This document shows positions 46,358 through 57,940 of a stretch of DNA of 64,000 nucleotides, piece by piece. Location: the NCBI GenBank assembly GCA_004380135.1, contig QXCR01000097.1:1-64000 (forward strand). Direction: 5' to 3'. Origin of the DNA: Stemphylium vesicarium. Taxonomy: Eukaryota > Ascomycota > Dothideomycetes > Pleosporales > Pleosporaceae. Each line of letters starts with the position of its first letter. Position 1 is the first letter of the stretch. Below the pieces are notes generated by a model. It made no database searches. It was not told the origin of the DNA and saw only the letters and a list, made by a program, of their open reading frames with translations. Both the position numbers and the translations under genes were made by a program.

Positions 46358-47580
46358 GCGTAGCTATCAGCTGGCGTGGATAGGCTGGGGCCGCTGTGGA
46401 AGAGACTGCTGGCGGGAGGGGCAGGTGTGCGTGTGGGAGCTCACGACGCGACGAATCTGGCACGTCGAGGGTTTTCTAGCAACGCGTTGCAGCCATGCCG
46501 GCGTGGTGTAAGTGCGGGAGACCAAGGGAGAGCTTTACAAGACACAATTGAGAGAGAGAAGAGCGCGTCGCAGGCCAGGGTCTGACTTCATGGACCAAGG
46601 AAAGAGAGGGTTTGTTGTGGAGGCTGGTATGATGATTGATGCTCACGGCGCGCTAGCCGCAACCGGGGTTAGCGACGAAATCTCGCGCGAACCATGCAAA
46701 TAATCCACTGCCTGGCAACCAAACAACCGACCCTTGTTATCAACACCGTCCATGCACTCGCTGATGCACGACATGTTGCTGCAAGCGGACTAGCTGACAG
46801 TCGCTCGCGTGTCACTCGCCTCGCAAACGTCCTGCTATTGACGACGCCATTGGGATAGTCGGCTTCCGTCGCGTCTCCTGCCAATTACCCCCCCGACCCC
46901 ACTTCTCCTGCCTCCTGGCGTGGTCAAACATTCGTCTCACACAGCACAATACATAGTGTTTAGCCCTTCTTGCTCGGCGTCGAGCTAACATATATTGGCC
47001 GTCAGCCCCCTCGGGCCCCGGCACCTATTCTCATCTCATACGCGTTTCCCAGTCTTGCACCACACGTGCTTTTGTCAACAAGCCTAGGATCAGAGCTTTG
47101 TCAATATATGGGTTTCCCTCTCGGTTGATGATTGCCATGTACTATCCGCCATCACGCCTAGCACCTGGGCCGCGAACGTGTATCTCCGCCCTATATATGT
47201 TCTCTGATAGCCATCTGCATAACTGTTCCATGACTTGCGCCTGGGAGATGCGACGATGGGTTCCAGATCACGATCATCAAGTACACTCGAACGATTCATC
47301 GACGCTGGCACATGAGGACAAACACTGGAATTTGGGTATGGACAAGAGACGGCATGGTCAAATAATACTTGTGCTTGCATGTGTTCCAGAGCGCATTCAC
47401 TCTTTCTAGCACCGTCTCTCACACCTTGGGTTCACCACGTCAACGTGATGATTTCACCGTTCCCTTTCACCACGCGCAAACGCGCCGTTGGAACCCGAAG
47501 CTGCTCTCAACCAGAATCTTGCTCACCTTTTGAATTGTGATTCCTCAACCAATAACGCACCCTTAAAATCAACCCTGACC
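46358..47580. other. Divergent intergenic region, no supported gene
   Basis: Shared upstream region of the Dbf4-type gene (minus) and the next hypothetical gene (plus). Short ORFs only. From about 47400 it is C-rich with CACC and CAAC words as in a leader. Confidence 0.4.
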
Positions 47581-48406
47581 ATGGCTGATTTCTACAACCC
47601 TCACGCTGGCAATCATCGTCCGCCCTATTCGCCTCTTGTGAGTGCATCACATTCTTTTTTTTAATCATCAGTTGCTGACCGTGACATGTAGACATTTCCA
47701 TCGAATCAAGAGACACTCTCCGGCTACGATACTTTCAGCATGAACCGAACCCCTCAGCATGGTGACGCCGGACCACCCACTCAGCTTCCACGTATCTGGG
47801 ACGACGGACTGAACTCGCTCATGCACCGTACTGTCCACGCCTATGATCTCGTCGTCACCTATGAGCGCGATTCCTGCGGCGGAACCCGCTGGTCAAGCGA
47901 GAACATTGAATACATCCGGGCTACAGGCATCTACCTGCATCGCGATGTGGACTGCCTGAAACGCTGGCGGGTCGAAGTTGCCAAGTATGGCGTGCAGGAT
48001 GATGCCACAGCAGAGAAGATCCAGGAAGACATAGAGAGCGTGCGTGCTTATTGCGAGCATCTCCAGCAACTCATCAAGAGTACCGAGCGCGTTCCTCTGC
48101 TTCAACGCACCACTCGAGACGATGTCGAGCAAACTAGGACGCAGGAGGGGCAGGGTAAGGAGTCACTGTGGGCGGATCGCGGTAAGCGGGTGGTCTATGG
48201 GGGCAGTAATCACGATGCTGATACGTCCAGAGCCCAGGAGCCGTCGCCATCTTCCTCAAGGCCGCGAAGAAGTCGACGTGCTGGAAGACGCGGGCAAGGA
48301 CGTTCAGATCATTACCAACCTGCTTGAGATGCAAGACCTCGACCCAATAGACGCCGCAGTGAAGGCAGATTGGGGAACGCCGCGCTCCCAGCGCTTCGTC
48401 TGGTAA
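47581..48406 (+). CDS. Hypothetical protein, 231 aa
   Basis: I do not recognise it. Likely exons are 47581-47637, 47692-48154 and 48231-48406. The first intron has GTGAGT and TAG borders; the second (GTAAGG, CAG) is proposed because it joins to a clean C-terminal frame ending TPRSQRFVW, whereas reading through gives a low-complexity Arg/Ser end. The protein starts MADFYNPHAG, then has a mainly helical acidic/basic middle (about 50-160, with LHRDVDCLKRWRVEVAKYG and DIESVRAYCEHLQQLI) that may form a short coiled coil. There is no signal peptide, membrane segment or known motif. It is transcribed away from the Dbf4-type gene. Confidence 0.65.
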
Positions 48407-49386
48407 GGGAGCATAGGCGCTTATAGGCTCCGGGACACTCTTCGGTTGGGAACTCGGGACGGGTAGTTGCATATGGTTGTCACGTAGGCCTACGTGGGGT
48501 GGATGTACCAATGACGTATGGCGGGGAAACGTTTCCGCCTTGCAAAAGACATCGTAGCCAAGTACTCTCGTCGGATTTTATGCGGCTCGCTCACGTGCCC
48601 AACGGACCTGGCTTACCAGCTCATGAATGGATGAATGAATGACTTCACCCGTGTGGCTTTTCATGACTGAGAGGTCGCGGGTGCTTTTGATGCTGTGACC
48701 AAACTTCTGAACAACACAAGTGTCAGAAAATCTGTGTGACCCTTGCCAAAGGGCATGAGCATGTGAATGGGTTTCTGAGATAAGACAGCAGCAAGGATCA
48801 GGTGGGGAGATGCAGATGCCATGCCGTACGTCCGCAAACCTTAACCACCAACATGATAGAGCAGCACCTGCGACAAAATGTCAGAAGAGAAGCGCGAGAC
48901 TAGAAACCTTTTAAAACACGAAGAACTTGAGATAACTAAACATGTTTGAGCCGCGAAAAAGAAAGGGCGTCGAACGTTGCACACGCTGTTCCACGTGCTA
49001 GTTCATTGGGCAGCGGTCGGCGTGCTCGGCAATCTGACCATGGACCCTGAAACGCACGCCCTCTCTCAACGGTCTGGCGCACTGCTCAACACTTTCACAT
49101 GCAAGAAGCCGCCTCACCACAGACGCCGTGGGATTTTCACGCATTCGGCACAATGCCGTCCCAGCGAATCGAGGATAGCCGCCATGTGGCCGCGGGAAGC
49201 CTCGAATTTATTTCACATGGTTTCCATCGATCGTCTCTGCTGCCCATCTGATCTCTGCGCTCAGTTCGGCCTCTTCGCGCACCAATTCGCTCGACTGCTA
49301 TTCGCGCCCGATTGCCATCATCCGTGGGTGAAGAATCACGTTCCAACTATACTGGGGGCCTGGAAGTGGGGAGATAAGACGACAAT
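48407..49386. other. Intergenic, no supported gene
   Basis: A 158-codon ORF at 48977-49453 overlaps the start of the next gene in another frame; it has an odd composition rich in His, Cys and Trp and is probably chance. Nothing else found. Confidence 0.4.
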
Positions 49387-50504
49387 ATGCTGCAGATGGA
49401 TCGCTCCGAATTCCCAGCTGCGACCTTGGACTCGGCATCCCTCATGCAACTAGATGAGAATAGCTTTCGGCCCAGTATGCTTTACAGCGTGCTTCCCGCC
49501 ATGGTGTCGAACCGTATACCTACAATCCCTTCGCTCCGCCAGTCTTTCGGCGACGTACGGAGCCGCGGCTCACACTGCAAGTCCGACTCAGTAACTGAGC
49601 TACCACAGCCTGAGACGCCGCCCCCGGGTTATTCCTCGATGCCTCCAAGCGGGTCCATTACACCACATAGGCTCTCTGCTGCTCTGGGGGAGGCAGATCT
49701 GGAATTGGTCGATGATGTGTCGGAAAGGCCGACTTCTTCTAAAAGTACGGCTCCGCCAGTGTTTGGTGCTCAGGAAACGAATACTGGTATTAGATGGAAG
49801 TATGCCAGCTTAGGTATGGTCTAGATGTGTTCACCAGGGAAAAGCAAATACTTACACAAGATGCAGGCACAAGTCTCATGGCCCAAGCGTCTAGAGAATC
49901 AAGCGCGTCGATGGGCAGCCCCGACGAGCCATCCGCGGCACTCACTCGACAATTATACGTACACGGCATAACCTATCTCCTTCGGGGTTTACCAGTGAAG
50001 CTTACACCGGAGGAAACTCTCAGTCTTCAGGCAGCCCTGCCGCATGAGATAGTGGAAGCAGGCAACGATCCCAACTCGAGTGCATTGATACGAGTTTCGC
50101 AGCGGAGCCAGAGCCCCCAAAGATCCCCTCCACAAGATCCTACGGTGGTTCATCGCATAACAGCAACGTTAGTTCTACAAACGTTTATACTCATACAGTT
50201 CCTTTTGCCGTATATTCGGCTGTTCATCGGACACGCCTATCGATTCGAGAGGAAGCACCAGATCACAAAGCGCCTAGTCAACACAGGCGTCGCGACTGTC
50301 GATGATATTGGGCGAAGGACGCTGAGGCTGTCGCAGACTGTGTGTCAAATGAATGACGGCATGGTCGGTCAAGCCATTAATGAGATGACCATCTGGTGGA
50401 TCACTGGCGTGACTGGAGGCGTTCAACAAGGTCTTGCCGAAGGTCTCAAGGCTGTGAGAGCGGCTGAAGCGCGGCGACAAGAGGAGACCGAGACTCTGAG
50501 CTGA
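49387..50504 (+). CDS. Hypothetical protein with one membrane segment
   Basis: Two exons, 49387-49813 and 49867-50504, 354 aa. I do not recognise the family. The first 190 residues are disordered, rich in Ser and Pro. Around 170-205 there is an amphipathic part (LYVHGITYLLRGLPVKLTPEE) that looks conserved in style. One strong hydrophobic segment lies at about 243-265 (LVLQTFILIQFLLPYIRLFI). A helical region follows, with NEMTIWWITGVTGG, and the protein ends in a charged tail rich in Glu and Arg. It may be a single-pass protein of the ER or another inner membrane. The intron has GTATGG and CAG borders. Confidence 0.7.
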
Positions 50505-50876
50505 GTAGATAGTTTTTCTTATCGGTAGCATTTAGAAGGGCGTTTGGCATGACGACGTTACGAAAATCACATGCATTAATTGGAGTATTTCATGTTCACA
50601 ACATCAGTGCATTGGACCCTGAATTGCGCTCTGGTGGAGAAGGCAGACCTTATCTTATCGGGAGGCGGACTTCCTAGCGCGCATGGTGCACGCCCCCCTC
50701 GAAAAAGTACATGGCAAAGTTTCTAGCGACTAGACAGACGACCGCACGCCTCTCTTTCGTCCCAATTCGCCTTCTTGGGGAAGTGCAAAATCAAAATACT
50801 CGTCTTTTCGTTTAATACGCACTTTGTTGATACCCTTTTTGTTACTTCGGACTGCGTGCCTTCGTCACCCCACATC
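50505..50876. other. Short intergenic region
   Basis: 3' region of the membrane protein gene and promoter of the helicase gene. No feature seen. An in-frame upstream ATG at 50775 would add 34 hydrophobic residues to the helicase, but the Arg-rich presequence starting at 50877 is the better start. Confidence 0.4.
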
Positions 50877-52955
50877 ATGTTCGGCGCAGTAAGAAGGTGC
50901 CCAGCGACCCTCTCGAGGAGTCTGGCGGCAGTCTCTATCAGGACGCTCCGCACATCCCTCACTCAGAACTCACGTGTCCTGAGGATACCGCTGCAGACAT
51001 CGCGCCTCGCAAATGCCTCCGTCTCTGGCTTCCACCACAGCGCAAAGTGGCAACAAGTTGCGGCAGAGGCAGAACAGGATGGCAGTGAAGATGGACTCGT
51101 CACAAAGTTCCAGGACCTCGCCACAAAAGGACTCGTTCACCCCAATCTCATCAACACCATCACCAAGCAAATGAAGCTCTCGACCATGACGGACGTGCAG
51201 GCTAGGACCATCAACGAGGCTCTCAGCGGAGTCGACATGTAAGGCGCTTTCTCAAACTTCACAGGACATGGAACACTAACACAATACAGCATTGCGCAAG
51301 CAAAGACTGGTACCGGTAAAACACTCGGTTTCCTCATCCCCGTCATTCAGCGAATCATCCAAAACGACCCACAGCTCGGCGAGAAGACCAGAGGGTACAA
51401 GCGCGCCAAACCCGACGACATCAGAGCCATTGTCATCTCCCCCACCCGAGAACTTGCTGAACAAATTGCCGTCGAGGCCAAGAAGGTGGTCGCAAACACC
51501 GGCATTGTCGTCCAGGTGGCCGTCGGAGGTACCCAAAAAAGGATGATGCTCATGAAGACCCAGCGTGAGGGATGCCATCTCATGATTGCCACTCCCGGAC
51601 GACTCTACGATATCCTCTCTGACGAGTACTCTCGCATCGACGCACCGAAGCTCAATGCGCTTGTTATGGACGAGGCGGATCGTCTGCTCGACGACGGTTT
51701 CCAAAAGGAGATTGACGACATCAAGACCCTTCTGCCTGACCCCACTGTGGTCGAACGCCAAAACCTCATGTTCTCTGCCACTATCCCTCGCGATGTTGTG
51801 AACCTGGTCCGCCAGACTATGCGCCCTGGCTTCCACTTCGCCAAGTGCGTCAACGAAGACGAGGAGCCCACGCACCAGCGTATTCCCCAGAAGATGGTCA
51901 TGGTCAATGGTTTTGAGAACAACATTCCTGCCGTCTACGAACTCGTTCTCAAGGAACAGGCAAAGGCCCAATCCGGTGGCGCCCGCCCTTTCAAGGCCAT
52001 CATCTATTTCAACAGCACCGCCGAAGTCACACTCGCCGCATCTGTCTTCTACAAGCTCAGCGGTGGTTTCAAGCGTAACACTCCCCTCTCTGGCCTCCGT
52101 GCTTTCGAGATCCACGCCAAGCTCAGCCAGGGACAGCGAACAAGGGCCGCAGACGACTTTCGTCACGCCAAGTCTGGTATCCTCTTCTCTTCTGATGTGA
52201 CGGCTCGTGGTATGGATTTCCCAGAAGTCACCCACGTCATCCAAATGGGTCTCCCCCGTGACCGCGACTCCTACATCCATCGTCTCGGCCGTACCGGTCG
52301 TGCCGGGAAGGAGGGTGAGGGCTGGATCTTTGTCACTCCTTTTGAGGCGCAAGAGATGCGCCGCCGTCTCCGCGACCTCCCTCTCCGCGATGCGACAAAT
52401 GAACTCGAGACTGCATCCGTCGACATGAGCCAGCCGGCTGAAGTCCCCGAGCAAGTAGGCAAGATTCTGTCTGACTGCGTCGAGGCCCACAAGAAGGTCT
52501 ACCCTGACCAGCTCGATGCTGCTTTCCGTGGTCTTTTCGGAAGCTACCAGTGGTACGGTGACAAGCGTGCTCTCATCGAGGGTGCCAACCGTCTAGCAGA
52601 GTTTGGTTGGGGTATGGACATGCCTCCCCCACCACCAGCTTCCGTAATGAGCGGAGGTAGGCGAAGCGGCGGCGGTGGTGGATTCGGTGGTGGCCGATCA
52701 GGTGGTGGAAGAGGAGGTTTCGGTGGCGGCCGATCAGGCGGAGGTGGAGCTTTCGGTGACAGGAGAGGAGGAGGTGACCGAGGCGGCTTCGGTGGCGACA
52801 GGAGAGGAGGAGGCGGTGGATTCGGTGGCGAAAGGAGAGGCGGTGGAGGCTTTGGCGACCACAGAGGTGGTGGTGGCGGCTTTGGAGGTGACCGCCGCGG
52901 AGGTGGTGGCTTCGGTGACCGCCCAAGCAGGACACCCCGCGTGAGCTTCGACTAA
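50877..52955 (+). CDS. DEAD-box ATP-dependent RNA helicase, mitochondrial Mss116 type
   Basis: Two exons, 50877-51238 and 51290-52955, 675 aa. The start at 50877 gives an Arg/Ser-rich N-terminus without acidic residues, a typical mitochondrial presequence. Helicase motifs in order: AKTGTGKT (Walker A) at about 125, PTRELAEQ, the TPGRL block, DEAD in VMDEADRLL, SAT in FSATIP, then domain 2 with IIYFNST, ARGMDFPEV and HRLGRTGRAG. In yeast Mss116 unfolds RNA for intron splicing and translation in mitochondria. The C-terminus after about residue 585 is a low-complexity tail of about 95 residues made of GGGGFGG and DRRGGG units; yeast Mss116 has a basic tail of another kind. The intron falls inside the Ile before AQAKTGTGKT. 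Confidence 0.92.
52668..52925 (+). repeat. GGTGGCTTCGGTGGC-type repeats coding the RGG tail
   Basis: About ten imperfect units of roughly 18-30 bp, GGA/GGT-rich, coding Arg-Gly-Gly and Gly-Phe-Gly repeats at the end of the helicase. Copies differ at third positions, so the tract is not a recent expansion. Confidence 0.8.
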
Positions 52956-53680
52956 GAAGACAGTTTCACTGAGAAACTTTTTTTTTGGCGGAAGTAAGTT
53001 TATGCCCACCCCACCCCCTTCGTTGTTTCTCTCTCTCTCTCTTTGTACTATATATTCTGTATACCCCCCCAACGCCTCTTCGCCAGCGAGAGACTTGTAC
53101 GAATGGATGGATGGATGGATGGAAATATAGGAAGGGCAGATTGTTGGGCTCTCTCTCTCTCTGCATTTGGCGGCGTTTCATCTTCTGGGAAACAAAAAAG
53201 GGAGTCGATACCTGTGTTTAGAAGGTAGACGCTGATGGCGTTTTTTTTGTAACAACCATCTCCAATCACGCATGTATCTATGTATGTATGTACGGAGTTC
53301 TTCTGAGGGAATGTGACAAAAAAGTTTGTATTCTACTATCAATTGTGTACCGTGATTTGTGATGCAGTTGCAGTGGTGAGAAGGAGAGATCATGATCCCA
53401 GATGCTGTGGTGAATAGGTTTTGAGTGCTGACTTTGGTTGCTGTTAGACCCGTTATGAGCAAGGGGTTGTTCATGTCAACGGGCAAGTCATAGGAAGTAA
53501 CGTAAAGCAAAACCATCCTACGGGAGATGTATTCGCAGAGAGAGAGAGAGAATATGCAGAGTCTAAAACATCCTCATGCAACCAACACTCCTAAGAAAAG
53601 AAAAAAAGGTATAACCACCAGCCAGTCAGCCAACCAACCAGCCAAACACCAACCCCTCAACCACCCCCAAAAAGGTTCCA
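52956..53680. other. Convergent 3' region with microsatellites
   Basis: Between the helicase (plus) and panB (minus) genes. It holds TC repeats at about 53029-53042 and 53152-53162, a GGAT run (ATGGATGGATGGATGGATGG) at about 53103-53122, T-runs at 52978-52986 and 53241-53248, TGTA repeats near 53280 and an AG run at 53538-53550. No gene. Confidence 0.6.
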
Positions 53681-54790
53681 TCACAACAAATCCGCCTTCC
53701 TCTTCTCCTCCTCAACAACCCTCTCAAACTCCTCAAACGCCTCCTGCAGCATCGGATACGTATGCTCGGTTGCGGGATAAGCTCTACTCTTAACCTCATC
53801 CCGATACCTCTCAATCGCGCCTCTCGCCTCGCCCCAAACATCGCCATACCTCTTCACAAACTTGGGCAGAAACCTGCCGGGCGGAAAATTCCCCAACATG
53901 TCAACCTGCACCAGCACCTGCCCCGAACACGCATTCCCGGCTCCAATCCCAATCGTCGGAATGCGGAGCTCGCGTGTGACTAGTTCAGCGACCTGCGCGG
54001 GCACAGCTTCCAGCACGACGGCGAAGGCGCCTGCGTCCTGGACGGCGAGCGCGTCTTCGAGGAGTTTGATGGCGGAGATTGTGGATTTTGCTTGTACGCG
54101 GAAGCCGCCGAGGGAGTTTTGGCGCTGTGGGGTTAGGCCGATGTGGGCGAGGACGGGGATGCCGGCGCGGGTTATGGTGGAGATTGTGGGAGCCATTTCG
54201 GCGCCGCCTTCGAGTTTGATACCTTTCATGCGCCCGGTTTTTATCATGGTTATCGATGTGGTGAGGGCTTGCGTAGGGGAGACTTCGTAGGTGCCCATGG
54301 GTAGGTCGCCGACCTGGGGGTTTCATGCTATGTTAGTGCGTTGTGCTCAGGAGGGGCATGGGGATGAACGAACAGTAAACGCGCTCTTGGTTGCTCGCGC
54401 CACGGATTTGCAATGCAGTAGCATTTCTTCCATCAAGACCTCGCTCGTGTCTTCCATTCCTAGGGCTACCATGGCTAGACTGTCCCCCACAAGTATCATG
54501 TCCATGCCCGCGTGGTCGGCGACATGGGCGCTGGGGAAGTCGTGCGCTGTGATCATGGTTATCGGTTCGCCCTTGCGGTATAGACTCTGGAGCGTGTTGA
54601 TGGTGACGGGTTTACGCGCGTTGGCGGGTGTTGCGCCCAGCGGGGAGTGCGAACTCCACCGGACCTGGGCGGCAGGCAATACACAGCAGCGCGATATTAT
54701 CGATGGCGACGGCGAACATGTGCGCGGTATGGTTTGTGTGAGGCGGAGTGAAGATAGTCGGAGCGTGGTGTTTAAGAGCGCACGCGACAT
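53681..54790 (-). CDS. panB: 3-methyl-2-oxobutanoate hydroxymethyltransferase (PanB)
   Basis: Two exons on the minus strand, 54790-54374 and 54313-53681, 349 aa. The enzyme makes ketopantoate from 2-oxoisovalerate and methylene-tetrahydrofolate, the first step to pantothenate and coenzyme A. The first 50 residues are Arg/Ser/Leu-rich and act as a likely mitochondrial presequence. Family motifs follow: MITAHDFPSA, VGDSLAM (Asp for Mg binding), the GTYEVS strand after the splice junction, KLEGG with the substrate Lys-Glu pair, HIGLTPQ and IPTIGIGAG. The body matches bacterial PanB along its full length. The intron donor is GTTCGT, less usual, but it restores frame and the conserved FTVGDLPMGTYE run. 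A GTG at 54850 is not a likely start. Confidence 0.94.
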
Positions 54791-56099
54791 GATGGCTATG
54801 TCGGTTGTGGTGCGACGACGACGTTGGGTGGGATGGGGCTTTTTGAACACAAAAAATTGGGTAATGGGCCCGAGGAGAATGCGGATGAAGAGGGGTCAGC
54901 CATGGTTTAGTGCGGCGAAGCTTCTTCTTATGCTTGCGGCCTATGTGATGATATCTTCAGCGAAGTTCTGAGCAGACGTTGGCAGAATGTACCGAGGATC
55001 TGCGCTCGCCGAGATGGGCGGCCAGGGGTCGCGCCCTGGTCTTCTTTGTTTCCGGGCTAGACGGTCGGCTGGATGGCTCTCCCCCGCGTTTGGACGAGAC
55101 TCTCTCTCAGCGACCGGAGCATTTGCTGTTTTCTTCTGCTCACTTATCTTCGCTTTGCTTGCGATCCGCAATGTGTTTGTTTTTCAGGGGCGTCGTCGGA
55201 CAGGCGGTGAATACCTGGGCGGAGGTGTCGGGGAAGCTGCGGCATTACTCCACAGTGATTGGGTCGTCTTGCCCTCTGTCTATAGACGCGGACCATGGAC
55301 AGGACTATATGATATTATCATCAGGGGGTGCGGAAGGCTATAGTATGCTTTTGTCTATGAGATTTGTTTCTCCAAGTGACAGCCAATTCAAGATGGTTCA
55401 TTTCTCTCAAGAGTCATCAGCGGCTGCATAGTCCATCGGTGAACGTATTCGAGCTGAAGACGCCCGGATGCTTGTTTGGTTTCAAATAGTGCGCCATAGA
55501 TTGGTATGCCCTCCAGATGGTGTCCATGTATGGGTACCGTACGTGTCGTATTCGTAGAGATGGTGTGCTGATCAGATTAGTGCCGAGGTACAATGTAGAC
55601 GGCCTTGAGGTATACGGAATCTTGATGAGTATTCTTTGGTAAACTTACTTAGCATTGATTATGCGTTTGGAAGCCAAACACCGAGAGTGAGTACGCGGTG
55701 GCGCGCGACTTCTCGGCGATGACTAGCCGGAGGTGAGACGTGCGCAAGCGTGACATGCCGGCGTCGTACCTCGTGACTACGACCACGTCCATAATCCTTT
55801 CCGCCTCCTAGTTTCTAGTTGTAACAATCTAGCCCAAAGACACGACCAATACATACGCACACCATATTCGAACCCGAATAGAAGCTATACAGCGCGATTC
55901 TGCCAACAGAAGCGCTGACGATCTGCCAACGAACGCGCCCCTCTTCCGCTATCGATAGCCCCGCCGCCAACCTCACGACAGCTCCGTCACAGCACCGAGC
56001 CACGACAAGACGCCGCGAGCCTCCAATACAACTCGAGGTGCGCTAGAATACTGAAGAAGAACATCTCTGTGTGAAGGAATACACTGCGCCCGCGTCAAA
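54791..56099. other. Divergent intergenic region, no supported gene
   Basis: Shared upstream region of panB (minus) and the UBC8-type gene (plus). ORFs at 54941-55431 overlap on both strands and give no domain. The last 250 bp are C/A-rich as in a fungal leader. Confidence 0.4.
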
Positions 56100-57136
56100 A
56101 TGAGCTCGCCAAAGAGACGCATTGAGACGGATGTACGTGACCTTCACCCCGGTTATTGCTGAGCATGGGACAAGAGCTAATCGACGGCTTTTCCTGTTAT
56201 ACAGGTTATGAAGTATGTCGCGCATAGTTTCCGCACAAAAATGTAGTGCTAACAAGAAACCAGGATGTATGTTAAGCCATCTGCTAGCCAATTCGACGCT
56301 CACGCCATCACTCCCGCGGAGACACTGAGAGCCCAAGCTAATGATAGCCAGGCTCATGAGTGACTACGAGGTCACTTTGGTCAACGACAATAGTAGGCAA
56401 TCTGTTTTTTACTGGAGGCCAGAGCTGTAGCTAACACATCCTAGTGTCAGTCCATCCTACCGTCCCATCTCGCACCAGCCGGGTCGCTGCTAATACACCA
56501 CAGGCAAGAGTTCTACGTTAGGTTTAAGGGCCCAGTAGAAAGTAGGAAACATCTTTCAGCCATGATGTTCCCATGTGCTAATCATCTCAGCTCCATTCGA
56601 AGGAGGTCTTTGGAAGATACACGTCGAATTACCAGATCAATATCCGTACAAGAGCCCTAGTATCGGCTTCGTCAACAGGATATTCCACCCCAATATCGAT
56701 GAGCTGTACGTTCTATTCTTCTACAAGAACCCTTCGTCGCATCAGCTGATACATGTATAGCTCCGGCTCCGTTTGCCTGGACGTCATCAACCAAACATGG
56801 TCGCCAATGTACGATATGATCAACATTTTCGAAGTCTTCCTTCCTCAACTCCTTCGATATCCAAACCCGACCGACCCTCTCAACGGAGAAGCCGCTGCTC
56901 TTTTGATGAGAGAGCCGAAGAGTTATGACGCCAAGGTCAAGGGTGCGTGTAGCAATGGGCAACTTTGAAGCGTGCATTCGGACTGACAACAAGCAGAGTA
57001 CGTACAAAAGTATGCCAACAAGGACACCGCCGAGGACTCTGACAAAGACGATGGCGATGACGATGAAATGAGCTCCGTCGGCAGCTACGAGTCGGGAGAC
57101 GAAGACGGAGCAGCGGGTAACATGGACGACATCTAG
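56100..57136 (+). CDS. UBC8: Ubiquitin-conjugating enzyme E2 of the UBC8/UBE2H type, split by microexons
   Basis: Nine exons fit the conserved protein: 56100-56132, 56205-56212, 56264-56266, 56352-56392, 56445, 56504-56541, 56591-56705, 56761-56942 and 56997-57136; sum 561 nt, 186 aa, no frameshift. Exons 2, 3 and 5 are 8, 3 and 1 nt long. The protein has the N-terminus MSSPKRRIETDVMKMLMSD, HPN at 74-76, catalytic Cys85 in SGSVCLDVI, TWSPMYD and an acidic tail rich in Asp/Glu, all typical of Ubc8, the E2 of the GID ligase that targets gluconeogenic enzymes in yeast. Without the one-base exon the frame is lost at Asn28, so splicing through it, or a frameshift, must be assumed. Each intron has GT-AG borders, and those around the tiny exons have good CTAAC/CTAAT branch points. 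The three-base exon only adds Met15. Confidence 0.88.
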
Positions 57137-57940
57137 ACGACCACGTCGGTATAACCTGTCTCACATCAATTCCCTTGTCTCCTCATGGTCGGACGTTCGA
57201 GGCGCTACTTTGGCACACATAAGTTGCTTCCCTATATATTCCCCTTTCATTGGTCCGTACGGTTTGGTTAAGAGCTTGGATTCATTGTTGGCGTTGTTGT
57301 TTTTGGCACTCTGTTCTCTGTTCCGGGTCGGAAAGGGTGGTCGCCCTATCGACCACCTCAGTTATCGAGACCTGTGATACGTATTGTATGCGATAATTCA
57401 CTTTGTGCCTTTATCATATTCGTTCATCCTGGTCACGTCGTCTATGATTGCTCTCATGCATCTTTGCTCAGTCTCTATATACCTTCTCCACCCTCGTCAA
57501 TCTCGCTTTCTGTCGTTTCATGGATTCTCTTCTCCATACAGTACACACCGCCTAGAGGGGACTGCAAACAGACAAACCACGTGTGTAGCAGCTCGTATGC
57601 TCAACGGTCACTGCTCATTGGCATCAGCTGCCACCGCTCAACGCTATTGGCAAATGGTGTGCTTTCACGGCAAAGGGAGATTAGGCCTACGTCATGCAAT
57701 CCCCGCTCCCCCTCATCTCTTCGTCTTCACCATCATGAGATGTTCTTCACTGGGGAGATAATCGTCTAGTCCCGATCCGAGCTTCTGCCGACGCGCTCAT
57801 GTGTATGTAAACACACACAGTTGCTATCACAACAACGCTCCACACGCAACAACAACAAAAAGTCTAACAACCTGATTATCTCTAGACGCTCATTGCACAA
57901 AAGGTCCCAGTATTATCTTCTTCAGTCCTTCGTTTTCAAG
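57137..57940. other. Intergenic, no supported gene
   Basis: 3' region of the UBC8-type gene and promoter of the next gene. ORFs at 57374-57769 are hydrophobic but without features. CAACAACAA words before 57941 look like a leader. Confidence 0.4.

Noticed and set aside
48977..49453. 158-codon ORF before the hypothetical membrane protein
   Set aside because: Overlaps the next gene in another frame, has odd composition and no join that keeps frame.
56393..56503. Reading the UBC8-type gene as a frameshifted pseudogene
   Set aside because: Every other exon is intact and conserved, and the tiny exons have good donors, acceptors and branch points, so splicing is the simpler account; transcript data could still overturn this.
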